The notes: generated by a model not told the origin, from the letters alone. A DNA stretch of 64,000 nt from CADEED01 sp035502995 (GCA_035502995.1 DATJTW010000123.1:1-64000); one strand, 5' to 3'. Shown: positions 17,283-27,578, counted from the stretch's first letter. Made by a program: numbers and translations.

Positions 17283-18917
17283 ATGGCTGAGGATTTGTAC
17301 ACTGTGAATTCATACAGGTCAAGCTCGAAAACCCGCTTCGACGTCGTGATCGTCGGCGGTGGCCACAACGGCCTCACCTGCGCCTGCTACCTCGCGAAAA
17401 AGGGTCTGTCCGTCGGCGTGTTCGAACGCCGCGACATCCTCGGCGGCGCGGCGGTCACCGAGGAATTCCATCCGGGCTTCCGCAACTCCACCGCGAGCTA
17501 CACGGTCAGCCTGCTGAACCCGACGGTGATCCGCGATCTGCGCCTGGCCGAGCACGGCCTGAAGGTCGTCGAGCGCCCGATGCAGAACTTCCTGCCGATG
17601 CCCGACGGCCGCGCCCTGGTCGCCGGCCCGGATGGCGCGCGCACGAAGGCGTCGGTCGCCAGCTTCTCGCCGCGCGACGCCGAACGGCTGTCGTCCTACT
17701 ACAAGATGCTCGACGCGTCGGTCGAACTGCTGAAGAGCCAGCTGCTCGAAACGCCGCCCGCGGATCCGCGCCGCCTGCGCGACCTGTGGAGCGCGCTGCA
17801 GATGGGCCGCCACTTCCGCAAGCTCGACGCCGCCGTGCAACGCGACATCCACGAGCTGTTCACGCGCAGCGCCGGCGACTTGTTAGACCACTGGTTCGAG
17901 ACCGACGCCGTGAAGGCGTTGTACGGCTTCGACGCGGTGGTCGGGAACTTCGCGAGCCCGTACACGCCGGGCAGCGGCTACGTGCTGCTGCACCACGTGT
18001 TCGGCGAGGTGAACGGCAAACCCGGCGTGTGGGGTCACGCGCTCGGCGGCATGGGCGCGATCACGCAGGCGATGGCGACGGAGGCGCGCCGTCTCGGCGT
18101 CGAGCTCGCGATCAACGCGCCGGTGCGGCGCATCGTGACCGAGAAGAACGAGGCGACCGGCATCGAACTCGAGGACGGCACCGTCATCCAGGGCAAGGCG
18201 ATCGCATCGAACGTCGGGCCGAAGCTGCTCTATCTGAAACTGCTCGCCGAATCGGACGTGCCCGCGGAGCTGCGCGGCCGCATCGAGCGGCTGCGCGTCG
18301 GCTCGGCCACGTTCCGCATGAACGTCGCGCTGTCGGAGCTGCCGAAGTTCACCGCCGCGCCGCGCGACGACGGCGGCGCGCATCACGGCTCGGGCATCAT
18401 CCTCGCGCCGACGCTCGAATACATGGACCGCGCGTACGCGGATGCGCGTCTCGAGGGAATCTCGAAACAGCCGATCGTCGAGATGCTGATCCCGTCGACG
18501 CTCGATCCGACACTCGCGCCAAAGGGCGCCCATGTCGCCTCGTTGTTCTGTCAGCATTTCTCCTACAACCTGCCGGGCGGCCGCGACTGGCGTCAGGAAA
18601 AGCAGAGTGCAATCGACCGCATCTTCGCGACGGTGGATTCGTACGCGCCCAACTTCAGCCGCAGCGTCGTCGGTCATTCGGCGTTCAGCCCGCTCGATCT
18701 CGAAGAAAAACTCGGCCTAGCAGGTGGAGATATTTTCCACGGCGCGCTCGGACTCGATCAATTGTGGGCGGCGCGACCGATGTTAGGTTACGGCGATTAC
18801 CGCACGCCCGTGAAAAATCTGTATTTGTGCGGCTCCGGCGCGCATCCCGGCGGCGGCGTGACTGGAATCCCCGGGCACAACGCGGCGCGAGAGATTCTTC
18901 GCGACCGCCGGTCCTGA
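17283..18917 (+). CDS. FAD-dependent oxidoreductase of the phytoene desaturase / PYROXD2 type
   Basis: A 544-residue amine-oxidase-like flavoprotein. The dinucleotide-binding motif FDVVIVGGGHNGLTCACYL near residue 21, FERRDILGGAAVTEEFHPGF, and the C-terminal FAD motif NLYLCGSGAHPGGGVTGIPGH are typical of the PYROXD2/CrtI group. No carotenoid genes are nearby, so a carotenoid role should not be assumed; the substrate is unknown. ATG 17283 has AAGAAG upstream, but this start places the LexA box and the divergent lexA promoter inside the first 14 codons; GTG 17304 (residue 8) is an alternative. Confidence 0.85.
   Translation: MAEDLYTVNSYRSSSKTRFDVVIVGGGHNGLTCACYLAKKGLSVGVFERRDILGGAAVTEEFHPGFRNSTASYTVSLLNPTVIRDLRLAEHGLKVVERPMQNFLPMPDGRALVAGPDGARTKASVASFSPRDAERLSSYYKMLDASVELLKSQLLETPPADPRRLRDLWSALQMGRHFRKLDAAVQRDIHELFTRSAGDLLDHWFETDAVKALYGFDAVVGNFASPYTPGSGYVLLHHVFGEVNGKPGVWGHALGGMGAITQAMATEARRLGVELAINAPVRRIVTEKNEATGIELEDGTVIQGKAIASNVGPKLLYLKLLAESDVPAELRGRIERLRVGSATFRMNVALSELPKFTAAPRDDGGAHHGSGIILAPTLEYMDRAYADARLEGISKQPIVEMLIPSTLDPTLAPKGAHVASLFCQHFSYNLPGGRDWRQEKQSAIDRIFATVDSYAPNFSRSVVGHSAFSPLDLEEKLGLAGGDIFHGALGLDQLWAARPMLGYGDYRTPVKNLYLCGSGAHPGGGVTGIPGHNAAREILRDRRS
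17294..17322 (-). promoter_or_regulatory. LexA-controlled promoter of lexA
   Basis: Read on the minus strand: -35 TTGACC (17317-17322), 17-bp spacer, -10 TACAAA (17294-17299), predicted start near 17287 and a 29-nt leader. The spacer is filled by the LexA box, the textbook arrangement for steric repression. The promoter lies over the first codons proposed for the divergent oxidoreductase gene. Confidence 0.8.
17302..17317. promoter_or_regulatory. LexA box (SOS box)
   Basis: CTGTGAATTCATACAG matches the gammaproteobacterial LexA operator CTGT-N8-ACAG exactly; the inner eight bases GAATTCAT are near-palindromic. It lies 44 bp upstream of the lexA start, between its -35 and -10 boxes, and inside the beginning of the divergent oxidoreductase frame. 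Confidence 0.9.
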
Positions 18918-19110
18918 TGTTAGTTGCCCTAATAGCTCGCCACTCGCCAATGTCGCCATGGGCCGACATCGGGAAAATTTCAGTTGCAATCGACTCGCGG
19001 ATTTGTTGCAGTTGCGCCCGCCTAATAGACTTCCAGCTTCACCACATGGACTTTGTTTGCGTGTTGCGCGAAGTTGACTTGCTCAACCACCAATAAGGGG
19101 ATTGATCGTT

Positions 19111-19422
19111 ATGAAGAGTGCGCTTATCAAGGTTGCTGCCGTTGCAGCGTTCACCGTGTTGGCCGGCTGCCAGGACTTGAAGCCTCTGCAAGCCGACGTC
19201 GACAACCTCAAACAGCAGGTTAGCCGCCTGCAGGCCGATCTCTCGGCTGCCAAGAGCTCGGCCGATGCCGCCAATGCCGCCGCGCAGTCGGCGTCGTCGA
19301 CGGCGAGCGGTGCGCAGAGCGCCGCCAACCAGGCTCTCGCCGCCGCCCAGGCGTCGCAGTCCTGCTGCGATGCGACCAACGAGAAGATCGACCGCATGTT
19401 CCGTCGCTCGATCTCGAAGTAA
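19111..19422 (+). CDS. Lpp-like alanine-zipper outer-membrane lipoprotein
   Basis: A 103-residue lipoprotein: signal peptide MKSALIKVAAVAAFTVLAGC with lipobox LAGC, then a heptad coiled coil (LQADVDNLKQQVSRLQADLS) grading into an alanine/serine-rich zipper (AADAANAAAQSASSTASGAQ-like) and a basic tail IDRMFRRSISK. This resembles murein lipoprotein Lpp and Pseudomonas OprI, small abundant lipoproteins that trimerise in the periplasm and may link to peptidoglycan; the tail ends in SK. An unusual adjacent Cys pair (QSCCDA) lies near the C-terminus. ATG 19111 follows AAGGGG by 10 nt. A strong terminator follows. Confidence 0.88.
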   Translation: MKSALIKVAAVAAFTVLAGCQDLKPLQADVDNLKQQVSRLQADLSAAKSSADAANAAAQSASSTASGAQSAANQALAAAQASQSCCDATNEKIDRMFRRSISK

Positions 19423-19444
19423 GAGCGTTCAAGAGCTCGTGAAG

Positions 19445-19470
19445 ACGCCGCGCACCTGCGCGGCGTTTTC
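19445..19470 (+). terminator. Rho-independent terminator of the Lpp-like gene
   Basis: Perfect 9-bp GC stem ACGCCGCGC (19445-19453) and GCGCGGCGT (19458-19466) with a 4-nt loop, running into TTTTCTTTT. It is 22 bp after the lipoprotein stop, consistent with a short, highly expressed monocistronic mRNA. Confidence 0.92.
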
Positions 19471-19489
19471 TTTTGGCGGCCGGAATTTC

Positions 19490-20452
19490 ATGCGCATCAC
19501 CTTGCTCGTCTGCCTGCTGGCGACTCTCGCGCCGGCGTACGCGGCGCCCGGCCGCGAGCCGCTGAATTTCCTGTTCGCGGATTCGGATTCGCTCGCGCCG
19601 CACGCGCGGACCCTCGAGCGCGCCGACATCGCCGGCGTGCAGATCGTCTACACGTGGAAGTCGCTCGAGCCGGCGCCGGACGAATACGACTTCTCGCAGA
19701 TCGAAACGGATCTGAGGTTCCTGTCGCAGCGCGGGAAGAAGTTGTTCGTGCAGGTCCAGGACCGTTTCTTCCTGCCGACCGCGCGCAACGTGCCTCGCTA
19801 CCTGCTGGAGAGACCCGAGTACGGCGGCGGCCTCGCACCGCAGGCGGACAATCCGGGCGAAGGCCAGCCCGAAGGCCACGGCTGGGTGGCGATGCAGTGG
19901 AATGCCGCGGTGCGCGCGCGTTTCCAGGCGCTGCTGCGCGCACTCGCGCGCCGGTTCGACGGCCGCGTGTACGGCATCAACCTGCCCGAATCGTCGGCGG
20001 ACATCGATCGCGAGAACGACCGCACCGGCTTCGACTGCGACGCCTACTTCGCGGCCGAAATGGAGAACGCGCGCGTGGCGCGGCAGGCGTTCCGCGAGTC
20101 ACGCGTCGTGCAGTACGTGAACTTCTGGCCCTGCGAGTGGAACGACGATCGTCGCTACATGTCCCGGTTCTTCGAGTTCGCCGCGCGACAGCGCCTCGGG
20201 CTGGGCGGCCCCGACATCGTGCCGTGGCAGCGGGCGCAGATGAACAACTCGTATCCGTTCTTCAACCGCTATCGCGGCAGGCTGGATGTCGTCGCGATGG
20301 CCGTGCAGGAACCGACGCTCACGTACACCAATCCGAAGACGCAGCGGAAGTTCACCCGCGCCGAATTCGTGGAGTTCGCGCGCGACTACCTCGGCGTCGA
20401 CATCATCTTCTGGAGCCTCGCCAGCCCGTGGCTGGCGGACGCGCCTAACTAG
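19490..20452 (+). CDS. Secreted TIM-barrel protein, candidate glycoside hydrolase
   Basis: A 320-residue protein with a clear signal peptide (MRITLLVCLLATLAPAYA, cleaved before APG). After it, the pattern resembles clan GH-A barrels: IAGVQIVYTWKSLEP, a Glu after the likely fourth strand (YGINLPESSAD, near residue 165), YVNFWPCEWND, and a second Glu in VAMAVQEPTLTY. These two Glu residues could be acid/base and nucleophile, but I cannot place it in a named family. ATG 19490 is the first sensible start after the upstream terminator; longer extensions run back through it. The stop shares CTAG with the convergent gene. Confidence 0.75.
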   Translation: MRITLLVCLLATLAPAYAAPGREPLNFLFADSDSLAPHARTLERADIAGVQIVYTWKSLEPAPDEYDFSQIETDLRFLSQRGKKLFVQVQDRFFLPTARNVPRYLLERPEYGGGLAPQADNPGEGQPEGHGWVAMQWNAAVRARFQALLRALARRFDGRVYGINLPESSADIDRENDRTGFDCDAYFAAEMENARVARQAFRESRVVQYVNFWPCEWNDDRRYMSRFFEFAARQRLGLGGPDIVPWQRAQMNNSYPFFNRYRGRLDVVAMAVQEPTLTYTNPKTQRKFTRAEFVEFARDYLGVDIIFWSLASPWLADAPN

Positions 20453-20769
20453 CGCACGCCTTTCAGGTAGCGCGACGGTTTCGCGGCAGGATTCGCCTCG
20501 GCCTGGGCCGTGGCCGGCGTCGCGGCCGGTGCGCCGCGCGGCGCCGTCATGGCCGGAGCCGCCTGACCGGTGCCGAGCAGCCACTCCTGCGCCAGTCCGG
20601 CGAGCCTGGGATCACCGCTGGCCAGCGCCGCCTCGATCGTGCGCTTCTCGACCGCGGGATCGTTGAGGAACTGGGCGAGCTCGAACCGCTGGCCGGTGCT
20701 GGCGAGGAACGCGTGCCACAGCTGCGTGGCGCGCCGCAGCTTCTCACCCGTGCTGGCGACCTGGCTCAT
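20449..20769 (-). CDS. Hypothetical protein downstream of amtB
   Basis: I do not recognise this 106-residue protein. The N-terminal 65 residues are predicted helical (GEKLRRATQLWHAFLAS, ELAQFLNDPAVEKRTIEAAL, LAGLAQEWLLGTGQ), followed by an Ala/Pro-rich linker and a basic end KPSRYLKGVR. There is no signal peptide. It starts only 3 bp after amtB and is surely co-transcribed with it; in most bacteria the partner of amtB is glnK, but this is not a PII protein. Its stop shares a CTAG with the convergent secreted-protein gene. Confidence 0.7.
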   Translation of the reverse strand: MSQVASTGEKLRRATQLWHAFLASTGQRFELAQFLNDPAVEKRTIEAALASGDPRLAGLAQEWLLGTGQAAPAMTAPRGAPAATPATAQAEANPAAKPSRYLKGVR

Positions 20770-20772
20770 GGC

Positions 20773-22101
20773 TCACTCCACGCTCTCGCCGTGCGTGCTG
20801 ACGTCGAGACCGGCGGCCTCGGCCTCTTCGCTGACGCGCAGGCCGATCGTCACCGAGATCAGCATGAGCAGGATGAGGCTCACGACCAGCGCGTACGCGG
20901 CGCAGGCACCGATGCCGATCAACTGCGCCGTGATGTTGCCTTCCACGCCACCGATCGACACGGATGCGAACACGCCCGTGAGGATCGCGCCGACCATGCC
21001 GCCGACCGCGTGGATGCCGAAGGCGTCCAGCGAGTCGTCGTAACCGAACCAGGATTTGAGTCCGACCACCGCGCCGAAACACGCGAGGCTCGCGGCGACG
21101 CCGAGCACCAGCGCGGCGCCGATGCCCACGTATCCCGCGGCCGGCGTGACGGCGACCAGGCCGGCGATGGCGCCGGACGCGATGCCCAGCACGCTGACCT
21201 TGCCGCGCGCCGCCCACTCGATCGCCATCCACGTCAGCGCCGCGGTCGCCGCCGCGCAGTGCGTGTTGGCGAACGCGAGACCGGCGCGACCGTCGGCCGC
21301 CAGCGCGGAACCCGCGTTGAATCCGAACCAGCCCACCCACAGCAACGCGGCGCCGGTGATCGTCAGCGCGAGGTTGTGCGGGAAGATGGGCTCGGTACCG
21401 TAGCCCTTGCGCTCGCCGAGCATGATCACGCAGGCGAGACCCGTGACACCGGCGTTGATGTGCACGACCGTGCCGCCCGCGAAGTCGAGCATGCCGAGCG
21501 ACGCGAGCCAGCCATCCGGCGACCAGACCCAGTGCGCCATCGGCACGTACACACACAGCGACCACAACGCCATGAACACGAGCATCGACGAGAACTTGAT
21601 GCGCTCCGCGAACGCGCCGGTGATCAGCGCCGGCGTGATGATCGCGAACATCAGCTGGAACATCATGTAGACGGTTTCGGGGATGTTCGGCGCCAGGTGC
21701 GACACGGACACCTGCCCGCCCTTCGCATAGAACAATCCTTCGAGCGCGAACCGCGCGGTGCCGCCGAGCCACGGCGAGTCCTCGGTGAACGCGAGCGAGT
21801 AGCCGATGACGACCCACAGGACGGTGACGAGACACGCGATCGCGAAACTCTGCGCCATCGTCGACAGCAGGTTCTTCTTGCGCACCATGCCGCCGTAGAA
21901 CAACGCGAGGCCCGGCAGCGTCATCAGCAGCACGAGCGCGCACGACACGAGCATCCACGCGGTGTCGCCCGTGTTGATGGCGCTGGCATCGACGAGATAC
22001 GGCGCGGTCGCCGTGCCCGGCGCGGCGGACGAATCCACCGACTGCGCGAACACCGGCGCGGAGACGGCGGCAAGGGCCGTCAAAAGGGTTTTGGCTCTCA
22101 T
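20773..22101 (-). CDS. amtB: Ammonium transporter AmtB
   Basis: Trimeric inner-membrane ammonium channel of 442 residues. A signal peptide (MRAKTLLTALAAVSAPVFAQ) precedes eleven hydrophobic helices. Family marks: TAWMLVSCALVLLMTLPGLALFYGG, DFAGGTVVHINAGVTGL with the first channel His, and DAFGIHAVGGMVGAILTGVFA with the second. ATG 22101 gives the cleanest signal peptide and follows GGGG; an in-frame ATG at 22110 is an alternative. No glnK is present in the window. No clear sigma54 or NtrC site was seen in the 144 bp upstream. Confidence 0.95.
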   Translation of the reverse strand: MRAKTLLTALAAVSAPVFAQSVDSSAAPGTATAPYLVDASAINTGDTAWMLVSCALVLLMTLPGLALFYGGMVRKKNLLSTMAQSFAIACLVTVLWVVIGYSLAFTEDSPWLGGTARFALEGLFYAKGGQVSVSHLAPNIPETVYMMFQLMFAIITPALITGAFAERIKFSSMLVFMALWSLCVYVPMAHWVWSPDGWLASLGMLDFAGGTVVHINAGVTGLACVIMLGERKGYGTEPIFPHNLALTITGAALLWVGWFGFNAGSALAADGRAGLAFANTHCAAATAALTWMAIEWAARGKVSVLGIASGAIAGLVAVTPAAGYVGIGAALVLGVAASLACFGAVVGLKSWFGYDDSLDAFGIHAVGGMVGAILTGVFASVSIGGVEGNITAQLIGIGACAAYALVVSLILLMLISVTIGLRVSEEAEAAGLDVSTHGESVE

Positions 22102-22245
22102 GGGCCCCATTCTGGCAAATGGGAATCCCTAGGACTTTGCGCCTGGGTCAACGAATTCGCGGCCGGAGTGTGCGCCAGTTCTAACAAATGGCTCGCGGCC
22201 CGCGCGCCGACCGCCCTCGCACCGCGATGGCGCGTGGAACCGGTC

Positions 22246-23304
22246 TCACTCCGGGCGCGGCGCGAGCGTGAACCGCACGGTGGTGCCGGAGCCGGGAACG
22301 GACTCGGCGTCGATCTGTCCGCCATGCCGGCGCACGATGACCTGCGCGGTCGCGAGCCCCATGCCGTGGCCGGGGAATTCGTCCTGACGATGCAGGCGCG
22401 TGAACGGTTTGAACAACCGGCCGGCGTGCGCCATGTCGAAGCCCGCGCCGTTGTCGGTGACGCAGAACCACGTGACGCCCTCGCGTTGCTCGGCATGGAA
22501 ACGCACCTGCGCGTTCCCGGTACGCCCGGTGAATTTCCACGCGTTGCCGAGCAGCGCGCGCAACGCGGTCATCATCAATCGAACGTCGCCCCAGGCGTTC
22601 AGGTCGGGCGCGATCTGCCAGTCGACCTCGCGGGTCGAATCCGAATGACGCAGCTCGTAGCAGACGAGTTCGACCAGCGTCGTGAGATCCAGCGATTCGC
22701 AGGCCATCTCGGCGCGACCCGAGCGCGCGATCGCCAGCAAACCGTCGATGATGCCTTCCATGCGCGAACCCGCGGTGCGGATCTCGCGCAGGAACGTGGT
22801 GCCGTCTTCGTTCAGCACCGCCGCGCATTCGTCCTCGAGCGCGTCGGCGAAACCGGTGAGGATGCGCAGCGGCGCGCGCAGGTCGTGCGCCGCGATGTCG
22901 ATGAACTTCTCGAACTCGCGGTTCGCGGCGACGACTTCGGCCGACCGTTCGGCGATCTCGCGTTCGAAATCGGCGATGTCCTCGAGCGTCACCAGGAAAC
23001 GATCGGCCGCGAACGACGCGAAGCGCAGGCGCAACGCGATCTCGCCACCGTCGAGCCGGCGCGCCTGCACGCGGCGCGGCGGATCCGTGTCGCGGAACTC
23101 CTCGCTGTGGCGCGCGGAGCCGCTCCACAACTCGGGGAACAGCAGCGCGGCGGAACGACCGGCGAGCGCGCCGGGCGCGGCGCCGAGCAACACGTGCGCT
23201 GCCGCATTGGCGTCGATCACCGCGCCGTTCGACGCGAGCAGCAACGCTCCCACCGGCAGGGCTTCGAAATGCGAAGGACTGATTTTCTCGGCGAGATTCG
23301 ACAT
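22246..23304 (-). CDS. Cytosolic PAS-domain sensor histidine kinase
   Basis: A 352-residue kinase: a PAS domain (about 12-108), a short coiled coil, HisKA with phospho-acceptor His140 in DIAAHDLRAPLRILTGF, and HATPase with N box LLGNAWKFTGR, G1 DNGAGFD and G2 GHGMGLATAQVIVRRHGG. No transmembrane segment is present, so it senses a cytosolic signal. The architecture resembles bacteriophytochrome-type kinases lacking the chromophore module. It is divergent from the REC-PAS-kinase gene across 265 bp and probably belongs to the same signalling cluster. Confidence 0.88.
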   Translation of the reverse strand: MSNLAEKISPSHFEALPVGALLLASNGAVIDANAAAHVLLGAAPGALAGRSAALLFPELWSGSARHSEEFRDTDPPRRVQARRLDGGEIALRLRFASFAADRFLVTLEDIADFEREIAERSAEVVAANREFEKFIDIAAHDLRAPLRILTGFADALEDECAAVLNEDGTTFLREIRTAGSRMEGIIDGLLAIARSGRAEMACESLDLTTLVELVCYELRHSDSTREVDWQIAPDLNAWGDVRLMMTALRALLGNAWKFTGRTGNAQVRFHAEQREGVTWFCVTDNGAGFDMAHAGRLFKPFTRLHRQDEFPGHGMGLATAQVIVRRHGGQIDAESVPGSGTTVRFTLAPRPE

Positions 23305-23569
23305 GGCTGGAGCGACTTAATCGGCCGCGTCGGCGGAGTCTGGATACCGCCGCGGAAAATCGTCGTGAAACGCCGCGCAAAACTCGCTCCCGTAGGGTCA
23401 AGCCGTAGGTTCCGGCGCCGATATGTGATCGGGGTCGTATGCCACGGCAAAGTCGTTCCGCGTCCTAAGGTATTGGCGCTGGAAGCCGATATGCAGCGTG
23501 TGGCGTAGTGCCGGGATGTCTGCGCCACCGTAACGGATATTCATCCCGTCACCGCAGGTCCATGCGCCG
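23305..23569. other. Intergenic region between divergent kinase genes
   Basis: 265 bp that must hold promoters for both the PAS kinase (minus) and the REC-PAS-kinase operon (plus). I see no convincing sigma70 pair, terminator or repeated operator in it. Confidence 0.4.
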
Positions 23570-25194
<1,625 letters not shown>

Positions 25195-25198
<4 letters not shown>

Positions 25199-26412
25199 AT
25201 TCGATCCGCGTCATCTTCGTCGACGACGAACCACGCGTGCTCGAGGGGCTGAAGCGCATGCTTCGCCCCAAGCGCAACGAGTGGGACATGACGTTCGTGA
25301 ACAGCGCGCAGGCCGCGCTCGACGCGCTGCGCGAGCAGCCGCGTGAGGTCGTGGTGACGGACATGCGCATGCCCGGCATGAGCGGCGCGGAGCTGCTCGA
25401 GGTCGTGCAGCGCGATTACCCCGACACGATCCGTCTGATCCTCTCGGGCCAGGCCGAGACCGATTCCGTGATGAAGGCGCTGGGCGTCTCGCACCAGTTC
25501 CTGTCGAAGCCCTGCGACGCGGAGATCCTGCAGGGCACGATCTCGCGCGCGTTCGCGCTGCGCGACCTCGCCGGCAACAGCGCCGTGAAGACGCTGGTCG
25601 CCCGCATCAACAAACTACCCACGCTGCCGGCCACCTACCAGAAGCTGGTCGACTGCCTCAAGGATCCGAACTCGAGCATGGACGAGGTCGCGCAGATCAT
25701 CTCGCGCGACCCGGCGATGACCGCGCGCCTGCTGAAGGTCGTGAACTCCGCGTACTTCGGCCTCGCGAAACCGGTCGCCGACGTGTCCCGCGCCGGCAGC
25801 CTGCTCGGCATCGACCGCATCATGGCGCTGGTGCTCGGCCAGGGCATCTTCTCCGGCGCCGAGGTCCCGAAGGTGCCGGGCTTCAGCCTCGATGCGCTCT
25901 GGGCACACAGCGTCGCGACCGCCACCGCCGCGCATCGCATCGCCATCGAGGAAGACCTCGAGAAGGACCGGATCTCCGCCGCGTTCCTCGCCGGCATGCT
26001 GCACGACCTCGGCAAACTCGTCCTCGCGATGGGCATGCCCGAGCACTACGGCCGCGTGCTCGCCGCCGCGCAGACCGCGCCGGCGCGCGAACTCGAATTC
26101 GAGATGCTCGAGCTGCAGGCGTCGCACTCCGACGTCGGCGCGTACCTGGTCGGCCTGTGGGGCCTGCCGAACACCATCGCCGAGGCGATCGCGTACCACG
26201 AGGATCCCGGCCAGTCGAAGGTCGCGAGCTTCGGGCTGCCCGGCATCGTGCACGTCGCCGATCGCATCGCGCATCACCCGGACGTGGCCGATCCGAACGC
26301 GCCCGAGCTGTGCTTGAACGTCGAATACCTGGCGAAGAACAATCGCGCCGGCCACTGGAACCAGTGGCGCGAGCTGTGTTGCGACGCCCTCGCCCAAGGA
26401 AATGCCAAGTGA
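25195..26412 (+). CDS. Response regulator with HDOD output domain
   Basis: A 405-residue protein with a receiver domain (Asp56 in VVVTDMRMPGMSG, Lys in HQFLSKPCD) and an HDOD domain (about 135-335; INKLPTLPATYQKLVDCL, IISRDPAMTARLLKVVNSAYFG, ISAAFLAGMLHDLGKLVLAMGM). HDOD domains are HD-superfamily folds that usually act as signalling adaptors rather than nucleases. The TTG start at 25195 overlaps the preceding stop by 4 bp. The stop overlaps the next GTG start. The two genes that follow also carry CheY-like receivers of very similar sequence. Confidence 0.9.
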
Positions 26413-27560
26413 AAGATCGCGTCCTCTTCGTCGACGACGAGCCGAACGTGCTCGACGGCATCCGCCGCCAGCTGCGCAACCGCGTGGACCTGGAAACGGC
26501 CACGAGCGCCGCGGCCGGTCTCGAGCTGATCCGTTCGCGCGGTCCGTTCGCCGTGGTCGTGTCCGACATGCGCATGCCGGAGATGGACGGCGCGCGCTTC
26601 CTCACGCACGTCAACGAGATGGCGCCCGAGAGCGTGCGCATGGTGCTCACCGGCCAGGCGGATCTCGATTCGACGATCAAGGCCGTCAACGACGGCCGCA
26701 TCTTCCGCTTCCTGCTCAAGCCCTGCGATTCCGAGACGCTGCTCGGCGTCGTGAAGACGGGCATCGAACAGTACCGGCTGGTCAACGCCGAGAAGCACCT
26801 GCTCGAGAACACGCTGAACGCCACCGTGAAGGTGCTGTGCGACATGCTCGGCATCGTCAACCCGGTGGCGCAGCGCCGCGCGAAACAGATCCAGCGGTTC
26901 GCCGAGGCGGCCGCCGAGGCGCTCAAACTACCGGCCGGCATGTGGCAGTACCGCCTGGCGGCGATGATGTCGCAGCTCGGCTGCATCACGATGCCGGCCG
27001 AAGCGCTGGCGCGTGCCTACGGCGGCGCGTCGCTCGCCGAGGACGAGAAGCGCATCTACGAATCGCACCCGGAAGTCGCCGGCAAGCTGATCGGCTCCAT
27101 CCCGCGCCTCGAGGCCGTGGCCGCGATGGTCGCCGGCCAGATGCAGGTGCCGGGCCGCGACATCGCCACCGGCGATCCGTCGACGTGGAGCCCCGAGAAG
27201 ATAGGCGCCGCGATCCTCTGGGCGGCGGTGCGTTTCGACCGCTACGTGAGCCAGGGCCGCATGCCCGAGCAGGCCGCGCAGCTCGTGAACCAGGCCGCAC
27301 CCGGCCTGCCGCTGGCGATCACCGCGGCGATGGCGAATGCCATCTCGAACGACTCCGGCCTCGTGATCACGCGCGCCGTCAGCCTGCGCGAGCTCGAGGT
27401 CGGCATGACCATCGACGCCGACGTGATGAGCGCGCGCGGCACGCGACTGGTGCCGGCCGGCACCGAAGTGAATTCCACCGTTCTCGAACGACTCAAGGCC
27501 GTCGCCAGTGGCGTCGGTGTCGTCGAGCCGATCCGTGTTTCCGTGAAAGTGCTCGATTGA
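26409..27560 (+). CDS. Response regulator with degenerate HD-GYP-like output domain
   Basis: A 383-residue protein. The receiver (1-125) is intact: Asp53 in VVVSDMRMPEMDG, Lys104 in FRFLLKPCD. The rest aligns by eye with RpfG-type HD-GYP c-di-GMP phosphodiesterases, but the HDIGK motif is replaced by SQLG (188-191, context LAAMMSQLGCITMPAEALA) and the HHE motif by GQMQ near 243; only His220 of the metal-binding set remains. It is therefore unlikely to hydrolyse c-di-GMP. GTG 26409 overlaps the upstream stop (GTGA). The last 60 residues resemble the C-terminal tail seen in such regulators. Confidence 0.85.
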   Translation: MKDRVLFVDDEPNVLDGIRRQLRNRVDLETATSAAAGLELIRSRGPFAVVVSDMRMPEMDGARFLTHVNEMAPESVRMVLTGQADLDSTIKAVNDGRIFRFLLKPCDSETLLGVVKTGIEQYRLVNAEKHLLENTLNATVKVLCDMLGIVNPVAQRRAKQIQRFAEAAAEALKLPAGMWQYRLAAMMSQLGCITMPAEALARAYGGASLAEDEKRIYESHPEVAGKLIGSIPRLEAVAAMVAGQMQVPGRDIATGDPSTWSPEKIGAAILWAAVRFDRYVSQGRMPEQAAQLVNQAAPGLPLAITAAMANAISNDSGLVITRAVSLRELEVGMTIDADVMSARGTRLVPAGTEVNSTVLERLKAVASGVGVVEPIRVSVKVLD

Positions 27561-27578
27561 GAGCCGGGACGTAGCGTC

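Noticed and set aside
18950..18969. Small hairpin ATGTCG/CGACAT after the oxidoreductase gene
   Set aside because: Only a 6-bp stem with no T-tract; too weak to call a terminator.
22102..22245. Possible sigma54/NtrC control of amtB
   Set aside because: No GG-N10-GC element with flanking TTGC and no NtrC-like palindrome could be found in the upstream region.
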